From Gammaproteobacteria bacterium (GTDB lineage: Bacteria; Pseudomonadota; Gammaproteobacteria; SZUA-229): a stretch of 64,000 nt of DNA. Where the stretch lies: NCBI GenBank assembly GCA_026195255.1, contig JAPHSS010000002.1:124001-188000 (forward strand), read 5' to 3'. Of this stretch, positions 27,824 through 35,787 are shown piece by piece (the stretch's first letter is position 1; the number at the start of each line of letters is the position of its first letter). The notes beneath the pieces were generated by a model. It did no database searches. It was not told the origin of the DNA and was given only the letters and a program-made list of their open reading frames with translations. Both the position numbers and the translations under genes were made by a program.

Positions 27824-28269
27824 TTGTGAAGGCTACTCTGGTTTTTATTCTGATTTTAGGGTTTACGTTTATTTTAGGTAAATGGTTAGGCTCGCAGAAA
27901 ATAGATGAGCCTGTAAAGCAGACATTTAATGTTTCATTATGTGATCCGACAAAAAATGTTTGTGAGTTCGAATTTAAAAAAGCAATATTTGTTCTCGAAT
28001 TTAAAGGAACTCCTTCGGGACTTGTTCCTTTTGAAGTTTCAGTTAAGTCAAAAACCAGTCAGCCAGATTCAATTGAGTTGTCTTTTGAAATGGACGGAAT
28101 GGATATGGGTTACAATGTATATAATTTAAAGAAATTTAATTCTGACTGGATTGCAGAAGTGATTTTACCGGTTTGTTCTTTGGGTAGAAATGACTGGTTG
28201 ATGAAAGTTAAACTTGTGCTTGAAGAAGAGTCGCAAGTGACTGTATTTAAATTCACACAATCAGATTAG
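27820..28269 (+). CDS. Small membrane-anchored protein, function unknown
   Basis: A 149-residue protein with one N-terminal membrane segment (about 4-22, ATLVFILILGFTFILGKWL) and a periplasmic domain rich in beta strands. It contains two cysteines close together (SLCDPTKNVCEF) and a later FEMDGMDMGYNVYNL block. Methionine-rich, Ig-like periplasmic domains of this sort occur in copper-handling and FixH-like proteins, but I cannot assign a family. Its ATG overlaps the Nudix-ThiE stop, so it is co-translated. It is convergent with zapD. Confidence 0.7.
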   Translation: MIVKATLVFILILGFTFILGKWLGSQKIDEPVKQTFNVSLCDPTKNVCEFEFKKAIFVLEFKGTPSGLVPFEVSVKSKTSQPDSIELSFEMDGMDMGYNVYNLKKFNSDWIAEVILPVCSLGRNDWLMKVKLVLEEESQVTVFKFTQSD

Positions 28270-28294
28270 TTGAATAGCTTGCCTGACGCTGTAT

Positions 28295-29065
28295 CTATAA
28301 GATACAACAGGATAGTTTAAAGTCTATATTGCTTTTATCCTGTTCAGGTCGATGAGCCATATTTCCTTCTTTAAGAAAACGAATGGTAAAACGATGTTTG
28401 CCTGCGCTTATTTCAGGAAATACCGTTGTATCGTGAGGCAGTATGACGCGAATCAATAAGCAGGTTAGATTAGAATCAAGATTTTTCTGATAAAAACCGT
28501 CTTCAGCTATTTCGTCTATCGCATCAGTGCTGTCCCTGATTACCTGCAAGATTAAATCAATAGCTTTATTTAATGTTGCAAAGGGTTGAAACCACTCTTC
28601 TAAGGTTTCTATGCGTTTTTCATAAGGTTGATTCAACCAATGAGCATAAACAGGAAGGTCGAATTCACATAAACCACCAGGCATGCTTAAGCGTTGGCGT
28701 ATTGCATTAAGTAATTCATGTTGTTGTAATTCATGGCCAATACTGCCACCTATGTTGTGGAGCTCCTGTAGGCATATTTTCTGTTCACTGATGATATCTA
28801 AAAGTTTGCCGTGATTTATGTCGGGAATCTCAACAAACGATTGTAAATTGATGTTCTGGCGTTCAAGTTCTTTTATGGTTTCGCGTTTAATATCTCCACG
28901 AGATAACATGCTTAATATATCAAGAATAGCTTTAACTGCGCTGTGAGTATCCCACTCGGACTTATGAGTGATATGCTGATTAAACCGCCGGAATAGATGT
29001 TCCAGCCGTAGGAAAGTACGGATGTGCTCATTGAGGGGCTGTTCAAAAATAAGTTGTTTGGGCAT
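28295..29065 (-). CDS. zapD: Z-ring associated protein ZapD
   Basis: A 256-residue cytoplasmic protein (DUF1342 family) that crosslinks FtsZ filaments through the FtsZ C-terminal peptide. Recognised by the N-terminal IFEQPLNEHIRTFLRLEHLF, the C-MPGGLCEFDLPVYAHWL block and the final strand region. It lies downstream of coaE. yacG, which accompanies these two in E. coli, is absent: the coaE-zapD gap is only 103 bases. A small palindrome (28291-28305) overlaps its stop codon. Confidence 0.92.
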   Translation of the reverse strand: MPKQLIFEQPLNEHIRTFLRLEHLFRRFNQHITHKSEWDTHSAVKAILDILSMLSRGDIKRETIKELERQNINLQSFVEIPDINHGKLLDIISEQKICLQELHNIGGSIGHELQQHELLNAIRQRLSMPGGLCEFDLPVYAHWLNQPYEKRIETLEEWFQPFATLNKAIDLILQVIRDSTDAIDEIAEDGFYQKNLDSNLTCLLIRVILPHDTTVFPEISAGKHRFTIRFLKEGNMAHRPEQDKSNIDFKLSCCIL

Positions 29066-29168
29066 ATTTCATAAAAATCTAGTGCTAATTGGGTATTTTG
29101 ACATAAAAAAAGCCAGAACATAAGCCCTGATAAATACTCAGTATCGAATTGATCAAAATATAGTTATG

Positions 29169-29783
29169 TCAGTCAGTATCGGGTTTATTGTTTGCTAACT
29201 GAGAGTATTTGGTGTGAAGTCTTTTTACCTGTTCTTTTAATGAGCTTGTAGATTGACTGTTATCAATTATATCATCTGCTAATTTTAATCTTGTTTCGCG
29301 TGAGACCTGTGACTTCAGAATGGATTTGATTTCATCAAGATCACGTTGATCTCGTTTCAAGGTGCGCTCAATTTGTTGTTCTTCTTTACAGTCAATAACA
29401 AGTATTCGATCGTATTCGGATTGTTGATTTGTTTCTATCAATAATGGAATAGCAATAATTACATAAGAAGATTTGAGTTTTTTAATTTTTTTTTGTATAA
29501 CTTTTTTGATTTCAGGGTGCAGTATTGACTCTAAATGGAGGCGATCATCTTCATTATTAAAAACCTTTTCCGCGAGTGCTTTTCTATTTAAAGAACCATC
29601 TTTTAATACAATACTGTCGCCGAAATATTTGCTGATTTCAATTAGAGCGGGGGAGCCTGGCTCGACTATTCGTCGAGCAATAATATCTGTGTCTATTACC
29701 GGGATGTGGTGTTGTTTGTTAAATAAATTACAGACAGTGCTTTTTCCACAGCCAATGCCGCCTGTTAAGGCAATTTTGATCAT
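29169..29783 (-). CDS. coaE: Dephospho-CoA kinase CoaE
   Basis: A 204-residue P-loop kinase that phosphorylates dephospho-CoA in the last step of coenzyme A synthesis. P-loop GGIGCGKST is near residue 8. DTDIIARRIVEPGSPAL, SILHPEIKKVI and VIAIPLLIETNQQSEYDRILVID follow the family order. It sits two bases downstream of pilD, as in other gammaproteobacteria where coaE ends the pilBCD operon. Confidence 0.95.
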   Translation of the reverse strand: MIKIALTGGIGCGKSTVCNLFNKQHHIPVIDTDIIARRIVEPGSPALIEISKYFGDSIVLKDGSLNRKALAEKVFNNEDDRLHLESILHPEIKKVIQKKIKKLKSSYVIIAIPLLIETNQQSEYDRILVIDCKEEQQIERTLKRDQRDLDEIKSILKSQVSRETRLKLADDIIDNSQSTSSLKEQVKRLHTKYSQLANNKPDTD

Positions 29784-29785
29784 GT

Positions 29786-30667
29786 TTATATACTAAGCCA
29801 GATCTGGTTAATATCTGCTCCCCAGATAAAAGCAATCCAGCCAGCAATAGCAAGATAGGGGCCGAATGGAATGGGTATGCTTTTATCGTGTTTGCTAACC
29901 AGTATCATGCTTACACCTATAATGGCGCCGACTAGAGACGACAGTAAAATTATTTGGGGTAACATCATCCAGCCCATCCATGCACCTAAAGCCGCTAGTA
30001 ATTTAAAATCACCGTAACCCATGCCTTCTTTTCCGGTTACTAATTTGAATAGCTTATAAATAGACCAGAGAATTAGATAACCTGCTACAGCGCCAAACAC
30101 TGACGACTCTAGACTGGTATAGAGTTCTGATGTGTTGACAATAATTCCTAACCATAAAAGCGGTAGAGTGATGTTATCAGGTAATAGCTGAGTTTTCGCA
30201 TCAATCATAGTCAGCGCAACCAGTGCCCATGTAAAGATTAAGGCAAAAAGCGTTTCAATAGTCACACCGAATTTAATGGCAACTAATACTGATAGTGCTG
30301 CCGTGACGGCTTCAATTATTGGGTATTGTGCAGAGATATGAACTTTACAGGAAGAACATTTACCGCGTAATAAGAGGTAGCTTAGTACAGGTATATTTTC
30401 CCAGACGCGGATTTTATGTCCACATTTAGGGCAGGTAGAGTCAGGCTTGGATAGATTAAAGACGTCTGTGCTTTTATCGTCTTCTAATTCGAGAAAATTC
30501 TTGCAGTCATTACGCCACTCATTCTCTAGCATAATTGGTAGCCTGTAAATAACAACATTTAAAAAGCTACCAACTGACAAACCAAGAAAAATTACAAAGC
30601 TATAAAAAAAACCGGGGTATAAAGTAAAGGCCTCTATAATTGATTGTAAAATATTAAGCTCCAACAA
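29786..30667 (-). CDS. pilD: Type IV prepilin peptidase / N-methyltransferase PilD
   Basis: A polytopic aspartic peptidase that cleaves the short leader of prepilins at G|F and methylates the new N-terminus. It has the zinc-binding CPKCGHKIR...CSSCK, the first catalytic Asp in MIDAKTQLLPD and the second in GYGDFKLLAALGAWMG. The frame extends to an ATG at 30715, but that would overlap pilC by 62 bases. The TTG codons at 30667 or 30664 give a normal N-terminus (LELNILQSIIEAF...) and I prefer one of them. The exact start is uncertain; the product is about 293 residues. Confidence 0.92.
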   Translation of the reverse strand: MLELNILQSIIEAFTLYPGFFYSFVIFLGLSVGSFLNVVIYRLPIMLENEWRNDCKNFLELEDDKSTDVFNLSKPDSTCPKCGHKIRVWENIPVLSYLLLRGKCSSCKVHISAQYPIIEAVTAALSVLVAIKFGVTIETLFALIFTWALVALTMIDAKTQLLPDNITLPLLWLGIIVNTSELYTSLESSVFGAVAGYLILWSIYKLFKLVTGKEGMGYGDFKLLAALGAWMGWMMLPQIILLSSLVGAIIGVSMILVSKHDKSIPIPFGPYLAIAGWIAFIWGADINQIWLSI

Positions 30668-31886
30668 TCTCGCCCATTTTGAAGATGGGTAGATACATTG
30701 CGATAACCAGTCCACCGATGACTACTGCAAGAAATGCCATAATAAGAGGTTCCATCAGGGCAGTGAGCGAATCTACCGAGTCATCTACCTGAGCTTCATA
30801 AAAGTCTGCAACTTTACCTAACATTTCATCAAGTGCGCCAGACTCTTCACCAATTGATACCATTTGGACAACCATGTTTGGAAACAGATCGGGAAAATTT
30901 TGTAGACTGCTCTGTAACTGTAAACCACTGGATAGATCATCTCGTAGAACTAATATGGCTTTCACATACTCGTTGTTACCAGAAGCACCAGCAACAGAAT
31001 CCATTGCCTCAACTAGAGGTACACCTGCAGCAAACATGGTTGCGAGTGTTCTTGAAAATCTGGCTATTGATGAGTTTTTAACTAAGCTGCTTACAACAGG
31101 AATTTTTAAATAAAGTCTATCCAGTTGATCACGGAATGCCTTTGATCGTTTATAGATCTGCCCGACACCCGTGATAATACCAATAATACCACCAAATACG
31201 GCCCACCAGTAAGCCACCATAAAATCAGAAATCCCCACAACAAATAGTGTAAAAGCGGGTAAGTCTGCACCAAAGCTACCAAACATTGACGCAAAAGTAG
31301 GTACTACAAAAATCAGCAGTATGGCAGATACTATAACGGCTACAACTAATACCGAAATTGGGTAAGTCATGGCTTTTTTGATTTTTGACTTTAGTGCTTC
31401 GGTTTTTTCTTTGTAAGTGGCAATTTTTTCTAATAATGTTTCTAAAGCACCGGACTGTTCGCCAGCCTCAACAAGATTGCAGAATAAATCGTCAAAGTAC
31501 ATTGGGTGTTTGCTTATCGCATCGGCAAAACTACCACCGGCTTCGACATCTGCTTTGACAGCATAAATTAAATCCGACATGTTTTTGTTAGAGTTGCCGT
31601 CAGCAGTTATATCAAACGACTGAACAAGTGGTACACCTGCTTTCATCATGGTGGCCATCTGCCGACTGAAAATGCAGATATCGGCGGGTTTAATTGCTTT
31701 TCCTTTGGAGGCGCCGAACAAACCCGCGGATTTTTTAGCTACTTTCTTTGGAACAATTCCCTGTTTTCTTAATTCTGCTTTAACAAGGTCTTGACTAGTC
31801 GCACTAATTTCTCCTTTTAAAACCCTGCCGTCTTTGTTTTTGCCTTCCCAGGTAAATACACTTTTTTCTAATTTTTTCTGCGCCAT
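30654..31886 (-). CDS. pilC: Type IV pilus inner-membrane platform protein PilC
   Basis: A 410-residue protein with two T2SSF domains (about 70-195 and 275-395). Signatures are FSRQMATMMKAGVPLVQSFDI in the first, the paired FSRTLATMFAAGVPLVEAMDS in the second, and three to four hydrophobic segments including the C-terminal LIMAFLAVVIGGLVIAMYLPIF. It couples the PilB motor to pilin assembly. The gene starts two bases after pilB and overlaps the pilD 5' end. Confidence 0.95.
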   Translation of the reverse strand: MAQKKLEKSVFTWEGKNKDGRVLKGEISATSQDLVKAELRKQGIVPKKVAKKSAGLFGASKGKAIKPADICIFSRQMATMMKAGVPLVQSFDITADGNSNKNMSDLIYAVKADVEAGGSFADAISKHPMYFDDLFCNLVEAGEQSGALETLLEKIATYKEKTEALKSKIKKAMTYPISVLVVAVIVSAILLIFVVPTFASMFGSFGADLPAFTLFVVGISDFMVAYWWAVFGGIIGIITGVGQIYKRSKAFRDQLDRLYLKIPVVSSLVKNSSIARFSRTLATMFAAGVPLVEAMDSVAGASGNNEYVKAILVLRDDLSSGLQLQSSLQNFPDLFPNMVVQMVSIGEESGALDEMLGKVADFYEAQVDDSVDSLTALMEPLIMAFLAVVIGGLVIAMYLPIFKMGEIVGA

Positions 31887-31888
31887 TT

Positions 31889-33595
31889 TTAATCCTTGGT
31901 CACCCGGTTAATTTCTTCCAGGCTGGTTACACCGCTCATTGCTTTCTTAATTGCTGATTGTCTCAGGTCTGCAATACCTTCTTTGCTTGCCTGATCACCT
32001 AATTCTAATGCATTGCCTTCACGCATAATGATTCGGCCCATCTCTTCAGATATTTTCATTACCTGATAAATGCCTACACGCCCCTTGTAACCTTTGTCAC
32101 ATTGATCGCAACCAACCGCTTTATATAGTTTGATTGAGTTAATTTCAGACTCAGGGAAACCTTCTTCGATTAAAGTTTCTTTAGGAATTTTTTCTTCAGT
32201 TTTGCAGTGTTCACATAACCGTCTGGCTAAACGCTGAGCGATAATTAAGTTAACAGCAGAGGCTATATTAAAAGGAGGTACACCCATATTTATAAGGCGT
32301 GATAATGTTTGTGGAGCATCATTGGTATGAAGGGTGGACATAACCATATGGCCCGTTTGCGCGGCCTTAATGGCTATACTGGCGGTTTCAAGGTCGCGTA
32401 TTTCTCCAACCATGATGATGTCTGGATCTTGTCTTAAAAATGCCCGTAGTGTTGAATTAAAGTCTAAGCCAACTTTGGGGTTCATATTAACCTGATTAAT
32501 TCCTTCCAGGTTAATTTCTACCGGGTCTTCGGCAGTTGATATATTTCTATCTTCTGTGTTTAAAATATTCAAACCCGTATAAAGTGATACGGTTTTACCA
32601 CTGCCCGTTGGTCCAGTAACTAGAATCATGCCATAAGGGTTGGCCAGAGCATCCATATAAGTCTGCTTCTGTTCTGGTTCATAACCTAACATATCTATAC
32701 CCAGTTTAGCCGCAGATGCATCTAAAATACGAAGCACAATTTTTTCACCAAATAATGTGGGGCAGGTGTTTACACGAAAATCGATGGCTTTGTTTTTAGA
32801 TATGCGCATTTTAATACGCCCATCCTGTGGAACACGTCGTTCAGCGGTATCCATGCGAGACATAACTTTAATACGAGCAGAAAGTCTTCCACCCATAGCG
32901 TTAGGCGGTGATGCTACTTCACGTAATACACCATCTATACGTAAGCGAACTCTGTAACGTTTCTCATAGGGTTCAAAATGAATATCTGACGCACCTTTTT
33001 TAATGGCATCGAGAAGCACTTTATTAACAAAGCGAACGACGGGGGTATCATCTGCATCAGAACTTGAGGCGCTTTCATCGGAGGCCTCCGCTTCCGTATC
33101 ATCAAAATCTACATCATCCAGATCTTCGTCAAGCATGTCAGACATGCCGTCATCTTTAGCTTCTAACGCAACCTCAATAAATTTAGTGAGTTTGTCGGCC
33201 TCTACAAGAACCGCTTCGGTATTTATACCGGTCTGAAATTTAATCTCATCGATGCCAACTAAATTGGTTGGTTCTGCCAGGGCGACATAAAGCCGGTTAC
33301 CGCGTTTGTAAACAGGGATTGCCTGATGTTTTTTAATGAGGGCTTCATCAACCAGACCTAAAGGAACAGAGTCTTTATCTAATGCATCTAAATCAAGAAG
33401 TGGTATACCAAATTCATTGGCAGCAACTGTCGCCAGTTTATTAGCGGCGATAAGCTTTTTAGTAACAAGATACTGACTTAAATTTAACTTTTCTTTCTTA
33501 GCATCTGCCTGAGCGCTTAATGCAGTGCTTTCATCTATAAGGCCATCAACGACTAATCGCCGTGATAACCCGCTGAGTTTTGTGTCTGGAGGCAT
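31889..33595 (-). CDS. pilB: Type IV pilus extension ATPase PilB
   Basis: A 568-residue secretion-type ATPase. It has an N-terminal GspE/MshEN domain (about 30-150), an acidic linker (about 152-185), and a RecA-like core with Walker A GPTGSGKTVSLYT (Lys334) and the Asp-box/Walker B region DPDIIMVGEIRDLETASIA. A tetracysteine zinc site CEHCKTEEKI...CDQC follows. It powers pilus extension from the cytoplasm. It heads pilB-pilC-pilD-coaE. No pilT retraction ATPase is in the window. Confidence 0.96.
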   Translation of the reverse strand: MPPDTKLSGLSRRLVVDGLIDESTALSAQADAKKEKLNLSQYLVTKKLIAANKLATVAANEFGIPLLDLDALDKDSVPLGLVDEALIKKHQAIPVYKRGNRLYVALAEPTNLVGIDEIKFQTGINTEAVLVEADKLTKFIEVALEAKDDGMSDMLDEDLDDVDFDDTEAEASDESASSSDADDTPVVRFVNKVLLDAIKKGASDIHFEPYEKRYRVRLRIDGVLREVASPPNAMGGRLSARIKVMSRMDTAERRVPQDGRIKMRISKNKAIDFRVNTCPTLFGEKIVLRILDASAAKLGIDMLGYEPEQKQTYMDALANPYGMILVTGPTGSGKTVSLYTGLNILNTEDRNISTAEDPVEINLEGINQVNMNPKVGLDFNSTLRAFLRQDPDIIMVGEIRDLETASIAIKAAQTGHMVMSTLHTNDAPQTLSRLINMGVPPFNIASAVNLIIAQRLARRLCEHCKTEEKIPKETLIEEGFPESEINSIKLYKAVGCDQCDKGYKGRVGIYQVMKISEEMGRIIMREGNALELGDQASKEGIADLRQSAIKKAMSGVTSLEEINRVTKD

Positions 33596-33743
33596 AACAC
33601 AGCCTAAGGGTTATAATTAGTTGATTTTTCAATAAAATAACAGAACGAATCTATTAATACTAGAAGATAATAGCTTAAATCAGGTCGATATCAACTATTT
33701 GCCTGTTATTACTAAAGATTGATGGTTTTTATTTGAAAGAGGT

Positions 33744-33778
33744 CGCATTCATCTATAAAAAATAGATGAATGCGTTTT
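33744..33778. terminator. Strong hairpin between the minor pilin and pilB
   Basis: CGCATTCATCTAT (33744-33756) and ATAGATGAATGCG (33762-33774) form a perfect 13-bp stem with an AAAAA loop. TTTT follows on the plus strand. Read on the minus strand it lies 60-90 bases after the minor pilin stop and could end that transcript, although the minus-strand flank is not a clean T-run. Confidence 0.5.
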
Positions 33779-33832
33779 AAATTTTAAGGTCTAACAAACT
33801 TGAGGTAGGTGGCATATAAAACTTGTTTTTTA

Positions 33833-34249
33833 TTAATTGCCGCCGGTTACCGTGCCACCACATTTGGTTGAAGAAACTTCAATATTATAAGAGGTTAAAA
33901 TATTACCAGTTGAGCCAGCAGTTACGACATATTGATATACACCCTGATCATCCGGGTCCCAATGAAGCCCTGTCATTAGAGCATTTGTTGTGTCGCCTTC
34001 ATTGTGAGTACCTGCAAGATAGGTCTGGTTTTCCTGTTGGTAACTTTCTTCAAAACCTCTTAATGTAATAAGATTGGTTTGTGCCGTTGCGGAGCAACCG
34101 GAACTGATATAACCCTGATAAGATGGAATAGCAATGCTGACAATTACGCCGAGTATGGCCACGGTTACCATCAGCTCTATTAGTGAAAAGCCATTATTTC
34201 TTCTAATTGCGCACATGTTCAAGTCTGCCTTTATATTCTTTTTATACAT
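33833..34249 (-). CDS. Type IV minor pilin (PilE-like)
   Basis: A 138-residue prepilin. The class III leader ends at G20 before [28 protein letters not shown], with the invariant Glu at mature position 5 that guides assembly. If translation starts at the Met at 34216 the leader is a more usual nine residues (MCAIRRNNG). The C-terminal part has WDPDDQGVYQYVV, seen in PilE-type minor pilins, and cysteines (GCSATAQ, STKCGG) that may form a disulfide. Monocistronic; processed by PilD. Confidence 0.85.
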   Translation of the reverse strand: MYKKNIKADLNMCAIRRNNGFSLIELMVTVAILGVIVSIAIPSYQGYISSGCSATAQTNLITLRGFEESYQQENQTYLAGTHNEGDTTNALMTGLHWDPDDQGVYQYVVTAGSTGNILTSYNIEVSSTKCGGTVTGGN

Positions 34250-34425
34250 AGTCCTAGCATAAACCAGCTTGTACTAATTGAAACGCTATTTATGACTGGA
34301 CGGTGGAAAAAATAGGACGATTAACTTCTTATGCAAGTTCTATCGCGTTAATTGTGTACCAAAGTAAAAGTCATATATGCAAATAGCCAGACCAGTAGTT
34401 AGACTGACTATTCAGATAAGAGTCT

Positions 34426-34857
34426 TTATTCTTTAGTAAAAGTAATCTGTGCCATGTGTGTAGACCAGGCCTGACCTTTAGGATCGTTGCCCGTTAAAGG
34501 TTGAATAGTCACAGTCGCTGGGGCTACCATGCCTTCCAGATCAGTTACAGAAATACCTATCTGGGTGGCATTTCCCGCTGCTGCAAAAGCTGTTACAGCA
34601 CCATCAAGTGGTGATGTTTTACCTCCGGAGTTTAAAATGCCGACGACATCAGAGGTGCACGTTTCATTAGGAATGCCGCATTTGGCAAGTTCAGATTTAA
34701 TCAGGGAAACCGCTGTCGCGAAGTTGCTTCTTACTGCGCTAATTTTACTGCCTGCAATATAGTTCTGATACGAAGGAATGGCTATAGAGGCTAAAATGCC
34801 GATGATTGCGACAACAATCATTAATTCGATGAGTGTAAAGCCTTTATTATTATTCAT
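34426..34857 (-). CDS. Type IV major-type pilin, second paralogue
   Basis: A 143-residue prepilin with leader MNNNKG, cleavage before [18 protein letters not shown] and Glu at mature position 5. It is a close paralogue of the pilin at 35041-35472: residues 6-42 are identical and both end in [20 protein letters not shown]6C pair (C60, C67) is shared, and there is no C-terminal disulfide loop. The ribosome site is weak, and I see no sigma-54 promoter, so expression may differ from the first copy. Confidence 0.9.
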   Translation of the reverse strand: MNNNKGFTLIELMIVVAIIGILASIAIPSYQNYIAGSKISAVRSNFATAVSLIKSELAKCGIPNETCTSDVVGILNSGGKTSPLDGAVTAFAAAGNATQIGISVTDLEGMVAPATVTIQPLTGNDPKGQAWSTHMAQITFTKE

Positions 34858-34990
34858 GATATTTTACTCGCAAACACGTATTCAACATGAAAAGTTTAGC
34901 GACAATTTAATGCTGGTTATTTTCTACGTTGAATTTTAAATAATTTAAGCTGGAAGTTGTACGGGTACTGAAGAGGTGACTAACTTTGTG

Positions 34991-35017
34991 AAAAAAGACA
35001 GGCTCAGTTTGAGCCTG
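34991..35017 (-). terminator. Terminator of the first pilin gene
   Basis: CAGGCTCA (34999-35006), loop GTT and TGAGCCTG (35010-35017) form a perfect 8-bp GC-rich stem, with a T-run on the minus strand (complement of 34991-34998). It lies just after the stop of the pilin at 35041 and separates the two pilin genes. Confidence 0.8.
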
Positions 35018-35040
35018 CTTTTATATTAGATTAAAGAGGT

Positions 35041-35472
35041 TTACTCTTTAGTCATAGTCACAGAAGTCATGTGAGTAGTCCAAAGTGCACCTTTTGGATC
35101 ATTACCAGTTAATGGGTCGATATTTACTGTACCAGCAGCTGCAAGGCCATCAAGGTCAGTTACAGTGATACCAATTGAGTCAGCTGTTGCTACTAAAGCG
35201 AATGCGTCTGCAGCACCATTTAGAGGCGATTTTTTGCCGCCAGAATTCATATCAGCAACTGCAGTCGTTGTGCATGATTCAGTTGGGATTGCGCATTTAG
35301 CTAATTCAGATTTAACAAAAGATACCGCAGCAGCAAAGTTGCCTTTTACAGCACTGATTTTACTACCTGCAATGTAATTCTGGTAAGAAGGAATAGCGAT
35401 TGAGGCTAGAATGCCGATGATCGCAACAACGATCATTAATTCGATTAATGTAAAACCTTTAACGTTCTTCAT
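35041..35472 (-). CDS. pilA: Type IV major pilin PilA
   Basis: A 143-residue prepilin: leader MKNVKG, then [20 protein letters not shown] with Glu at mature position 5. The long N-terminal helix is followed by an alpha/beta head. Cysteines 60 and 67 (KCAIPTESC) are close together instead of forming the C-terminal loop known in Pseudomonas and Neisseria pilins. It has a strong AGGAGA ribosome site, a sigma-54 promoter at 35579-35594 and its own terminator, so it is probably the main pilus subunit. pilR lies upstream on the same strand. Confidence 0.92.
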   Translation of the reverse strand: MKNVKGFTLIELMIVVAIIGILASIAIPSYQNYIAGSKISAVKGNFAAAVSFVKSELAKCAIPTESCTTTAVADMNSGGKKSPLNGAADAFALVATADSIGITVTDLDGLAAAGTVNIDPLTGNDPKGALWTTHMTSVTMTKE

Positions 35473-35578
35473 GGGTAGATCTCCTGGTAATTCGATAAAA
35501 TGTTTGATTGGAAGTTATTAGCATTATGCATATAACATGTTCTTAGCAATCTGCCTCATTTGAGGTTGTAAGATTATA

Positions 35579-35594
35579 TGCAGACCTTGTGCCA
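35579..35594 (-). promoter_or_regulatory. Sigma-54 promoter of pilA
   Basis: On the minus strand this reads TGGCACAAGGTCTGCA: the -24 element TGGCAC, and the -12 element CTGCA with the GC at the right distance (consensus TGGCAC-N5-TTGCA). It starts about 107 bases before the pilA ATG. pilA in Pseudomonas is known to depend on sigma-54 and PilR, and pilR is the neighbouring gene here. Confidence 0.8.
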
Positions 35595-35692
35595 GTTTAT
35601 AAAAATAAAAATTTAAACTATATTAAACAAATGGTTATAGATAAGTAATGTGTTTATAAGGTGCTGGTTAATAATGAAATAAATGTACAATT

Positions 35693-35709
35693 TTGTCAAA
35701 AAGTGACAA
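35693..35709. promoter_or_regulatory. Candidate PilR upstream activating site
   Basis: TTGTCA (35693-35698), five bases, TGACAA (35704-35709) form an inverted repeat about 100 bases upstream of the -24 element. This is the usual place for an NtrC-family enhancer site. The TGTC core matches the motif reported for PilR in Pseudomonas as I recall it. The remaining bases of the 35473-35787 gap hold only the pilA leader and AT-rich DNA. Confidence 0.5.
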
Positions 35710-35787
35710 TTTTGTAAGTAATGAGCATACAGGCTGGTTTTAAAGTGAGTTTGTTTGGCTAAGCCAGTGGGTTGTCTTGTGAATTTA

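Noticed and set aside
34858-34990. Sigma-54 promoter for the second pilin
   Set aside because: I looked for TGGCAC-N5-TTGCA on the minus strand and found no acceptable match.
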